A DNA stretch of 64,000 nucleotides from Meghimatium bilineatum (taxonomy: Eukaryota > Mollusca > Gastropoda > Stylommatophora > Philomycidae): the NCBI GenBank assembly GCA_034231615.1, contig CM067299.1:15916834-15980833 (forward strand). The letters are read 5' to 3'. The notes beneath the pieces were generated by a model, which was not told the origin of the DNA, did no database searches, and was given only the letters and a program-made list of their open reading frames with translations. Below are positions 55,241-64,000 of this stretch, one piece after another. The position numbers and the translations under genes are program-made. Numbering within the stretch: position 1 is the first letter of the stretch; each line of letters begins with the position of its first letter.

Positions 55241-55945
55241 TTTTAAACATTACCTCCACCATCTGTTGTAAGATAACATTACCTCCACCATCTGTTGTGA
55301 GATAACATTGCGTCCACCATCTGTTGTGAGATCACATTTCCTCCACCATCTGTTGTGAGAAAACATTTCCTCCATATCTGTTGTAAGATAACATTACGTC
55401 CACCATCTGTTGTGAGATAACATTACCTCCACCATCTGTTGTGAGATAACATTTCCTCCACCATCTGTTGTGAGATAACATTTTCTCCACCATATGTTGT
55501 GAGATAACATTTCCTCCATATCTGTTGTAAGATAACACCTCCGTAACCATCTGTTGTAAGATAAAATTACCTCCGCCATCTGTTGTAAGATAACATTACC
55601 TCCATCTGTTGTACGATAACATTTCCTCCATATCTGTTGTAAGATAACACCACCGTAACCATCTGTTTAAGATAACATTACCTCCACCATATGTTGTAAG
55701 ATAACATTACCTCCACCATCTGTTGTGAGATAACATTTCCTCCGCCATGTATTGTAAGATAACATTACCTCCACCATCTGTTGCAAGATAACATTACCAC
55801 CACCATCTGTTGCAAGATAACATTTCCTCCGCCATTTGTTGTAAGATAACATTACCTCCACCATCTGTTGCAAGATAACATTACCTCCGCCATTTGTTGT
55901 AAGATAACATTACCTCCGCCATTTGTTGTAAGATAACATTACGTC
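55241..55945. repeat. 29-bp minisatellite, about 24 copies
   Basis: AAGATAACATTACCTCCACC ATCTGTTGT, with 26-bp forms (CTCCATATC) marking at least two larger duplicated blocks (55365 onward, 55510 onward, 55620 onward). Confidence 0.95.
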
Positions 55946-56104
55946 TGGGAATGTATGCATAAGAACAGGAAGAAATAGAATGCAAAGAACTGGTTGCTAT
56001 GAGAACTGATTGCTGACATTGCCATGAGAACTGGCTGCTGACACGCTATGAGTACATGTTACAATACGGTTATCCTTCGTTGCACCTTGCTGTATATATA
56101 GCGT

Positions 56105-56235
56105 GTCCTTTAAAGAAATATGTCCTCAGTGTCACTCTGTAAGCCTTTCGGTTCTGTGAAAGCTTCCCAACCTCTTCCAGTGTCATGCTCAAAAGATCTT
56201 CGACATTATGTGTCCAATAACGTCATACGTAGCGT
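56105..56235 (-). mobile_element. LINE C-terminal tail scrap
   Basis: The minus strand reads NVEDLLSMTLEEVGKLSQNR KAYRVTL, the same block as at 8430-8490 (DIDDVLNMTLEEAG). Confidence 0.6.
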
Positions 56236-56239
56236 AATG

Positions 56240-56240
56240 A

Positions 56241-56295
<55 letters not shown>

Positions 56296-56297
56296 CG
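56240..56297. repeat. (GAT)n microsatellite
   Basis: About 19 triplets, giving poly-Asp or poly-His in two frames. Confidence 0.97.
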
Positions 56298-56379
56298 ATG
56301 AAGTAATGCATTTGGCTTTGAGTTTGAGCAGCTGACTATTGAGACTACATAGACTTTGTGACAAAAGTACAGATCCTTG

Positions 56380-56710
56380 TCAGTTGAGTAACCGATGTAA
56401 TACCCAGACTCGTATAATGTTAATCTCAAAGGCACGATTATGTCAGGAGCGTTTATGGGTGCAAGTTTATTCCCTGAAGGGTGGCATTTCAGTGCGGCGG
56501 TATCTCATGATCACTCCTGATAGGAGAGCAACACACACGATTAGACCATCTAGCTCAACACCGTCTGCCAGATCTACTGATCCGTCTGTATTATTGGCAC
56601 ATCTAGCATTCTCTACCGCCTTGGAATCTGCCGCAAAAGGACAAAGTGCAATTTTCGCTAGCCTGCATCTCCTGGTCATCCATGAGCATCATTTGACAGA
56701 AGATAAAAAG
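56380..56710. other. GC-richer unassigned segment
   Basis: Both strands are open here (124 residues plus, 70 residues minus). Composition is less AT-rich than the flanks and the plus-strand frame is Ser/Thr/Arg-rich. No domain, splice signal pair or repeat match in the window is evident. It could be a transposon scrap or a lone exon. Confidence 0.3.
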
Positions 56711-56869
56711 TAAGAAATTCAGACAAGACGTGGAGTGTCAATGATTATTTTTCACAGGTTGTCAGCAAATCCCCCAAATTATAATAATCGTCTCCTACGA
56801 CATGTGGGAACAGAGAAAAGTGGTACTCTTATATGCATCATACCGTAACGCATGCCCTGATCCCTCTTA

Positions 56870-57015
56870 GATACACCAAACCTAGAAGTCAATGCCATGG
56901 TCCCTCTTCTATGCACCATATCTACAAATCAATACCGTGAGCCCTCTTCTATGTACCATATCTAAAAATCAATATCATGGTCCATCTTCTATGCACCATA
57001 TCTAAAAATTAATGC
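56870..57015. repeat. 40-bp tandem repeat, 3-4 copies
   Basis: GCCATGGTCCCTCTTCTATG CACCATATCTAAAAATCAAT, with CTCTTCT or ATCTTCT words at 56902, 56942 and 56982. Confidence 0.9.
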
Positions 57016-57117
57016 CCTGGTTACCACACCTGCATAACTTACAAATAAAGTTAACTCTTTTCAGATTTGCAGCGCAAACTGTAAATAGAAAGTGAAAAGT
57101 TCCTAGGAAAGGGGGAC

Positions 57118-57902
57118 TACAAGCTCCGTGAGCTCGAGACGAGTATCTAGTTACCTGTGCTCCTTACAGACAGAGACCCAGGTCCATTCATTGGCGTTCA
57201 AAAAGCAAGAAGACCTAACCCACCTCTAATATCGAGCCTTCCTAAACCGGAAATATGCTCACCAAGAGAAAGGGTTCCGTACTCGATAGGCTTAGGCAAG
57301 AAAGGGACAACGTTGGCAGTCCTGGCCCAACTCTACTGTCAGGTTTTCCTATACCGGAAATACACTTGAAGAGAGAAAGGGTTCAGTACCTGATGGGCTC
57401 AGGCGCTATTGGGACAAGGTCGCTCAGCTCGAGAACGCCTTGCTCTCAAACGCGTAGTGTGAGACTCGAACTTGGGCAAGGGGTACACGATGTCGGCGAA
57501 TAACACCTCGGCTAAGAGGACGAAAGAGCCAGGGTCCAACTCTTCTGTTGAGTTCTTCCCCTTAAGGAACCAGGCTCACGGATGAGAAACGGTTCGGTCC
57601 CCGATGGGCACAGGCATAATACGTCCAATTACACGAGGCAAGTTCATAGACAGTGGAACACCTCGTGCGAGACAGACGAGAGCAAACATCGTCTGGGCGA
57701 AGAGTCACCACATACACGTGTGCCTGGAGACAGATATGGAGGCTGTAACAGGCTAAGGTAGCCCACCCGAATTGTCAAGGCATGCCGAAATCGGATGTGC
57801 TAGGCCTACAAGGCGCATAACGATGGCACAACGTAATCACGCCCTCGGCGGAAATCGCACGGATATCAGTGCTGGTTACAATGGAGCGAACGCAAAACAA
57901 AC
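57118..57902 (-). mobile_element. Family B repeat element, copy 3, inverted and truncated
   Basis: The minus strand starts TTTTGCGTTCGCTCCATTGT AA, then ATGCGCCTTGTAGGCC, ACATCCGATTTCGGCATGCC, then three sub-repeats based on GCCCATCGGG/CAGGTACTGAACC + TTCCGGTATAGGAAAAC. It ends near the CTCGAGCTCACGG segment, lacking the right third found in copies 1 and 2. Confidence 0.78.
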
Positions 57903-58059
57903 CTCAGCCCTCGCATTTCCAGTATCGGGTTGTTTGTTACCCGACACTGTGGTTTTATCTCTGGAAAACATTAACTTCGGTTGGGAGCACCATCTGTAGT
58001 CTCTATAATAATTTATTAATTAACATAACAAGACACGATATATGATTTTGAGATATTTA

Positions 58060-58440
58060 ACTCAGATAATACACATATGAGATATTTAAATTAAATGATA
58101 CACATGTAAGAAATTTAACACATATGATACATATATGACATATTTAACTCCAATGATACATATATGACATATTTAACTCCAATGATACATATATGACATA
58201 TTTAACTCCAATGATACATATATGACATATTTAACTCCAATGATACATATATGACATATTTAACTCCTATGATACATATATGACATATTTAACTCCAATG
58301 ATACATATATGACATATTTAACTCCAATGATACATATATGACATATTTAACTCCTATGATACATATATGACATATTTAACTCCAATGATACATATATGAC
58401 ATATTTAACTCCAATGATACGTATATGAGATATGTAACTT
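58060..58440. repeat. 29-bp minisatellite, about 13 copies
   Basis: GATACATATATGACATATTT AACTCCAAT. The edge units are decayed. Confidence 0.95.
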
Positions 58441-58661
58441 AGATTTTAAATTTTGCACATGTGACATCTTTAAATCAGATTAGAAGGAATTTTATAGGTT
58501 AAGCAACAGGTTTACCCGTTTGAGGACTACTTTTTAAGACAACTATTCGTGCCACAGGTTAAACTAAAAAATTAGTACTAGACTAGATCAAATTATTCAG
58601 GTAAAACAACATAAATCTTGCCAGTTCATTATATCTGACTATACACGAATCCCTAGGCAAT

Positions 58662-58832
58662 ACAGTCCTGTGGACTAATAGGTGACATTTGACTATATTG
58701 ACACTATTTCAGATTTTTCGTGATTTTCATTGGCTATCGATACAAAGTATACACAAAGTGACCAATGAACAACACGGGAAAAGTCAAATAGCGTCACTTT
58801 AGAAAGATGATTCCGACAAGTCAGCAGGATTG
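58662..58832. mobile_element. Family D palindromic MITE, copy 4
   Basis: ACAGTCCTGTGGACTAATAG at the left and GACAAGTCAGCAGGATTGT at the right, with inner arms TTCGTGATTTTCATTGGCTA and a complementary TGACCAATGAACAACACGGG. Central GTATACACAAAGTGACC is shared with copies 1 and 3. Confidence 0.75.
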
Positions 58833-59064
58833 TATTGTTGATGTAGTCCCTCTAGAACTAATGGCTTTGCACTACCTCCCGCCATTTTTGTATAACTATT
58901 TTAAATAGTGAACCTGATGGAACCTTGAAATCCGATCTCAGACGCGATAGTGTTTACATGTCTTGGTTTCAAGTATGATATTTTCTAGCCAGGTCTGTAC
59001 CGATGTACAACTGTTTGGACACCTGTCTCATTTCGCGGTCCGTATTATGTGAGTAAATGAGTGT
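58833..59064. other. No feature seen
   Basis: Unique sequence. Confidence 0.4.
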
Positions 59065-59435
59065 TTGTGTTGCTGACGCTACCACCAGATAAAGTAACTT
59101 GTGGCTGGTGCTACTGCCAGCTTAAGTAACTTCTGGTTGGTGTTACTACCAGCTTAAATAACTTGAGGCTGGTGCTACTACCAGCTTAAGTTTCTTGAGG
59201 TTGGTGCTACTACCAGTTTAAGTAACTTGAGGCTGGTGCTACTACCAGCTTAAGCAACTTGAGGCTGGTGCTGCTACCAGCTTAAGCAACTTGTGGCTAG
59301 TGCTACTACCAGCTTAAGTAACTTAAGGCTGGTGCTACTACTACCAGCTTAAGTAACTTCTGGTTGGTGCAACCACCAGTTTAAGTAACTTGAGGCTGGT
59401 GCTACTACTACCAGCTTAAGTAACTTCTAGAAGTG
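59065..59435. repeat. 32-35-bp minisatellite, about 11 copies
   Basis: CTTGAGGCTGGTGCTACTAC CAGCTTAAGTAA. Some units have an extra CTA. Confidence 0.94.
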
Positions 59436-60460
59436 TGGTCGTCTACCATGGACCCAGTTAGTTTTAGAACCATCGCTAGCCACCACATGAAATACAGGGT
59501 ATCAGTTAACAGAGATTCATATCAAATAATGATTCCTGACCCTTCAGCCGAAAATGTTTAATGGCAACAAGAAATACAAGGCGGACACGCACAAATTGTA
59601 TTCCGCGGTCACCTGAATGCCGGTCAGAATACAAAAGACAGGAGAGATCGCTAGACCAGAGGACGCATGTAATGCGTATCGAGATAAAGAGTGTGACTGA
59701 TGTTAAAAATGTTTAATGGCAACTGATGTTGAATGAAAGGGGGAGATGGGATGAAAGAGTGAGGAATAGTATATAGTTGGGTTTTTTTAACGGAGAGTCA
59801 GAGTCAGTCAGGGGCAGAGGGAGAGAGAGAGTTTGGCCCTTGCGGCGGACAGACGTGTCCACAAGACTCTGAAAATACAGAGTAGATTCGGAATATTGGA
59901 TAAGTCATATGTTTGTTGAGAGTAGATTCCAGAATAGTAGAATATTGGATAAGTCATATTTTATTTGAGAGTAGATTCCAGAATATTGGATAAGTCTATA
60001 TTTTTGTTGAGAGTCGATATTATGCCTTTCTGGAATTGAACGAATATGTACAATAAAGTTACGAATTATATGTGAACGCTGGAGTTACAGCCTTGTTTCA
60101 TACTATGTTATCACTTGGGTATATTTGAGAGAGTACCAACTAAAACCCTTTCATAACTGACGACACACCATTTTCACCCTATCATAACTATATGGCACGT
60201 TCATTATACTATCATAGATAGTGCTACTACTAAACCAAGTAACTCCTCGCTGGATCTACCATCAACTCAAGTAACTCATTGATCGCCTTAGTACATGTTT
60301 TGCTTACTTACCGGTCTACTATATTGAGTGTGTCTGTTTACTTGTTTCTCCAATGATAATCTGAAGAAAGAAAGATATTATAGCGGCTAAAGTGGTTATT
60401 ATAATTGGCTTTGATTAACATTGCTTATAGCATATTCTATTTAGTAGCCATTACCAAAAC
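59436..60460. other. Mostly unique sequence
   Basis: Three units of GAATATTGGATAAGTCATAT + TTTTGTTGAGAGTAGATTCC at 59888-60010. No gene recognised. Confidence 0.5.
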
Positions 60461-60618
60461 ATTTTTGCTGTAATTATTTTATAGGCAGTATAACTACGTT
60501 CAATATGTTTGCATTGTTTCCTGAATGGTCTGTGTACAAAATTGCTATAATCGTGGCTTGAAACTTGTACTCTGGTTATCAAAGACGCGCTCGGTACCAC
60601 TTTGCCACACAGTCGGAC
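60461..60618 (-). mobile_element. tRNA-derived SINE-like element, copy 2
   Basis: The body TTTTTGCTGTAATTATTTTA TAGGCAGTATAACTACGTTC matches 4926-4970. The tRNA-like part (minus GTCCGACTGTGTGGCAAAGT GGTACCGAGCGCGTC) keeps a good A box (TGGCAAAGTGG), while the B box is eroded. Together with copy 1 it reconstructs the expected A- and B-box layout. Confidence 0.65.
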
Positions 60619-60664
60619 ATTTTATCTAAGTGAACCTTTAAGACACATGTGAAACCACAGTAAC

Positions 60665-61275
60665 TAAGCTGTTAAAGCAATAACTAACTACTCGGTTGGT
60701 CCAGTTAAAGCAATAACTAACTACTCGGTTGGTCCAGTTAAAGCAATAACTAACTACTCGGTTGGTCCAGTTAAAGCAATAACTAACTACTCGGTTGGTC
60801 CAGTTAAAGCAATAACTAACTACTCGGTTGGTCCAGTTAAAGCAATAACTAACTACTCGGTTGGTCCAGTTAAAGCAATAACTAACTACTCGGTTGGTCC
60901 AGTTAAAGCAATAACTAACTACTCGGTTGGTCCAGTTAAAGCAATAACTAACTAGTCGGTTGGTCCAGTTAAAGCAATAACTAACTAGTCGGTTGGTCCA
61001 GTTAAAGCAATAACTAACTAGTCGGTTGGTCCAGTTAAAGCAATAACTAACTACTCGGTTGGTCCAGTTAAAGCAATAACTAACTACTCGGTTGGTCCAG
61101 TTAAAGCAATAACTAACTAGTCGGTTGGTCCACTTAAAGTAATAACTAACTACTCGGTTGGTCCAGTTAAAGCAATAACTACCTACTCTGTTGGTCCACT
61201 TAAAGTAATAACTAACTAGTCGGTTGGTCCAGTTAAAATAATAACTACCTAGTCGGTTGGTCTAGCTAAAGCACT
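60665..61275. repeat. 33-bp minisatellite, about 18 copies
   Basis: GGTTGGTCCAGTTAAAGCAA TAACTAACTACTC. The left copies are essentially identical, and the right end shows TAGTC, AGTAATA and CTACC variants. Confidence 0.96.
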
Positions 61276-61739
61276 GGCTACCTACCCGATAGGCCCAGTT
61301 AAAGCACTAGCTTCATAGTCGGATGTTCCATTTGATTTTCCAATTCAACTGGACTGTTGACTACAATTGGTTTTTCGGTCGACACAGTCTAATGAAACTG
61401 GTATGAATTTTCTGGGAATAATGTTGCCCAGTTAGATACGACTACATCATTACTAAATATCGTGTTGGTTGGAGACAAAACTATGTTTACTACCGTAATA
61501 CCCTATACAATTTAACGAGAATACATGAGATTAAATTTTTTTTGAATTATCTCCAACACCCCCTCTCTCCCCCCACCCTTACAAAAACACACCTTTTCTC
61601 GTTATGAGCAGAACATGACAAATAGGAGGGTGCTTAAAGTGTGCCAGTGAGCTACGGGAACTATCGTCATGCACAATCTATGTCGCTTTCGGAGACCGAG
61701 CATCTATGGGTTTGCTTAGAGTGCATCAACGACTATTCA
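61276..61739. other. No feature seen
   Basis: Unique sequence with a C-rich run near 61560. Confidence 0.45.
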
Positions 61740-62300
61740 GAAAAGTCTATCTATACGCTGTGTCCCTTGTTTGCCTTGCAGCGTCAGGGGTGGAAGAGTT
61801 CTCTGGAGATGGCCTTCTTGTGCGCTGTTTGTAAGCTTGTTCCTGTGGCTTCTTTGATTTCTGTGATCCATCTTTTACATGGTCTGCCTCTGGCTTTATA
61901 ACCGTTATGTCTATGTGTCATGGCCATCTGTGGCATGCTATATGTCGGTAGTCTGGAAGCGTGTGAAAACCACTTGATCTGCTGTCTTTTTATGTGTTCC
62001 AATACTGGTATTGTTTTCGTTATCTGTCTGATGTTATCGTTTCTAATTCTATCTCTTAATGACACTCCGAGTATTCTTCGTAGACATGTCATTTCTGTTG
62101 TCACTATTTTTCTTTTGTCTTGTGCTGTCATTGTCCAGGTTTGGCACTGGTAGCATAGTGATGGAATAATAATAATCTTGTATAATGCAACTTTAGTGTC
62201 TACGTTTACATTTTTGTTCTTGAAAATGCGTGTCATCTGTCCTAGGAGCTGGTATGTTTTCTTGCATCTATTTGAACCATGCAGAAAAGTAAACACTAAA
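61740..62300 (-). mobile_element. LINE C-terminal region, best-preserved copy
   Basis: A 170-residue open minus-strand frame. The order is YQLLGQMTRIFKNKNV, VALYKIIIIPSLCYQCQTWT, CLRRILGVSLRDRIRN, IKRQQIKWFSHASRLP, KARGRPCKRWITEIKEAT, ending ELFHP and a stop. This is the thumb and C-terminal extension following the RT in LINE frames common in molluscs. The RT catalytic blocks (YADD) lie further 5' and are absent, so the copy is 5'-truncated at about 62300. The 3' end CACAGCGTATAGATAGA is shared with 27580-27838. Confidence 0.8.
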
Positions 62301-62334
62301 AATAGTAAAACTAAATTGTTATAGTTCTGGCATG

Positions 62335-62625
62335 TGTCTCTATCCCAACCATCTCATGACATCCCACCCAGCTCATGACATCCCACCCATCTCATGACAT
62401 CCCACCCATCTCAAGACATCCCACCCAGCTCATGACATCCCACCCATCTCAAGACATCCCACCCATCTCATGACATCCCACCCATCTCATGACATCCCAC
62501 CCATCACATGACATCCCACCCATCTTATAACATCCCACCCAACTTATGACATCCCACACATCTCATGACATCCCACCCATCTCATGACATCCCACCCACC
62601 TTAAGACATCCCACCCATGTTTCGA
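62335..62625. repeat. 19-bp minisatellite, about 15 copies
   Basis: ATCCCACCCATCTCATGAC with CAGC, CAAG and TTAT variants. Confidence 0.95.
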
Positions 62626-63054
62626 GCTCCACTCGTCATTTGTTGTATATAATAAAATTCTCTTATTGTTCACCCAGTCACGAGGGAATTGGGTACCAGT
62701 GATCATACTGCAGAAATCAAGAAATTGCGACAGAGTTTCTGTGAAATGCGAAGGCGAAGAGATTGTCAAACACTGACTAAGCATCATCTCAGTGCTTATG
62801 AAACATCATGTGATGTATCGCTGGTTCATAACTCACCATACTGCTTATCTTTTACATCTACTGGTATGAATGAAAGCTTAGAAACTCCCCCATTGCACAT
62901 AGGAAATAAGAGCAAATTGCTCGCGATTCCTGGGATTCTCAAACAAATAAACAAACAACCTGCAGTAGTGATATTTTTCATAAGGTGATCTTGATAATAG
63001 TAACATAATAAGCGCCTTTTAGTGGTCACAGTGGGGGACCACATGTCATGAAAA
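62626..63054. other. No gene recognised
   Basis: A 99-residue plus-strand frame at 62689-62988 has a basic start (MRRRRD) but no domain I can name. Confidence 0.4.
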
Positions 63055-63495
63055 TAATAAGACATTTAACCCATCAGGGTTGTAGGAGGTTCACACATTA
63101 ATAAGACATTTAACCCATCAGTGTTGTAGGTGGTTCACACAATAATAAGACGTGTAATCCGTCAGGGTTGTAGGTGGTTCACACATTAATAAGACATTTA
63201 ACCCATCAGGGTTGTAGGTGGTTCACACATTAATAAGACATTTAACCCATCCGGGTTGTATGTGGTTCACACATTAATAAGACATTTAACCCATCCGGGT
63301 TGTAGGTGGTTCACACATTAATAAGACATTTAACCCATCAGGGTTGTAGGTGGTTCACACAATAATAAGACGTGTAATCCGTCAGGGTTGTAGGGGGTTT
63401 ACACAATAATAAGACATTTAACCCATCAGGGTTGTAGGTGGTTCACACATTAATAAGACATTTAACCAATCAGGGTCGTAGGTAGTTCACACAAA
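63055..63495. repeat. 44-bp minisatellite, about 10 copies
   Basis: ATAAGACATTTAACCCATCA GGGTTGTAGGTGGTTCACAC ATTA. A CGTGTAATCCGT variant occurs twice (about 63150 and 63370), suggesting a five-unit block duplication. Confidence 0.95.
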
Positions 63496-63674
63496 AAGTC
63501 ATGTAAACATTTATATCTTCAGCCATTCGGAGTCATTCGTACGAGTGTCAACAAAATCATGTCCAAACTATTCCTTGATATCAACCCATGATTTTCTTTA
63601 ACAGCCTCTTCTCCTTACATTCGACTGTTCCTTGCAAAGAGATGTATTTGAAGTGATAACAATACTATACATGT

Positions 63675-64000
63675 ACAGGTCAATCAATGAATCAAGTTAC
63701 ATGCCGAATAGAGTAGGCGATCATGTTTCTCCACAACTCGCTGTCTCTTGTGTTTTCAATAAGCTCGGTTGGTGAACTTCTCTCGTGCCATAATACTAGT
63801 CCATCTATTTATAGCAATTTCTCTCGTTGTCGTCCCCTGTCTCTTCTTCCCTTGATCTTTCCAGTGGTTATTAAGTGTTCAAGCTGTGTTCTTCACAGCA
63901 CAAGCCCCATGAGCCTTGCATGCCTGCCCCTAATGTTTGACATAATTGATCTTTTAACACCAGCATCAATGCGAACATGTGCGTTAGTTTTCTTAGCTGT
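63675..64000 (-). mobile_element. LINE 3' end running off the window
   Basis: The minus strand reads NAHVRIDAGVKRSIMSNIRG RHARLMG, then EHLITTGKIKGRRDRGRQRE, then SPTELIENTRDSELWRNMIA YS and a stop, with a frame break in the middle. This is a LINE tail downstream of the RT, and the tail sequence TTGATTCATTGATTGAC follows. It is the same family as 26817-27010. The rest lies beyond 64000. Confidence 0.7.

Noticed and set aside
56120-56335. Poly-Asp protein
   Set aside because: It is a (GAT)n microsatellite read in frame; the poly-His on the other strand is equally open.

Overview
The window reads as non-coding, repeat-dense nuclear DNA of a large-genome invertebrate. It is AT-rich, and I find no convincing host protein-coding gene, rRNA gene or intact tRNA gene. 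The signs are all eukaryotic: 5'-truncated non-LTR retrotransposon tails, a Penelope-like reverse transcriptase scrap with hammerhead-like motifs, tRNA-derived SINE-like copies, palindromic MITE-like elements, hAT-like ends, many minisatellites, and a 100-N assembly gap at 35939-36038. The mix of LINE tails and the TTCTTCTTCTGCGTTCG-type element ends makes me favour a mollusc, perhaps a gastropod. That is recollection, not proof. By hand tally about 30 % of the bases lie in tandem arrays. Layout by region. 0-16 kb: a 39-bp minisatellite (1.4-2.35 kb), a 1-kb element called family B here (2.7-3.75 kb), a 28-bp array with a 140-bp higher-order period (4.1-4.7 kb), a tRNA-SINE-like copy (4.9 kb), a Penelope-like remnant with inverted ends (5.3-6.1 kb), two homologous minisatellites (6.45 and 10.2 kb), LINE tails (8.4 and 11.9 kb), insertions nested in a 39-bp array (11.6-12.7 kb), a 22-bp array (13.4 kb) and a 96-bp tandem of tRNA-like modules (15.2 kb). 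16-26 kb: several copies of family A, a short element with terminal inverted repeats, and a 20-bp minisatellite split by a second family B copy (20.95-23.77 kb). 26-30 kb: LINE tails beside GATA/GATTA, GA and TA microsatellites, then a degenerate AT-rich repeat field. 30-48 kb: many arrays (37, 29, 34, 20, 55, 42, 41 and 22 bp), further LINE tails, a family A copy split by a 1.1-kb insertion, hAT-like ends, a hairpin element, and a family C copy flanked by duplicated array edges. 48.2-53.15 kb: one 4.9-kb, roughly 120-copy, 39/43-bp hairpin-capable minisatellite. 53-64 kb: more arrays (29, 29, 32, 33, 19 and 44 bp), a third, inverted family B copy, a MITE, a second SINE-like copy and two better-preserved LINE tails, one running off the window end. 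Functionally this is a graveyard and nursery of repeats. Transposons have landed in arrays, and arrays have grown inside or beside transposons. Long open frames in the window are mostly by-products of array units whose length is a multiple of three. Family letters A to F are labels I assigned from copies seen within this window.
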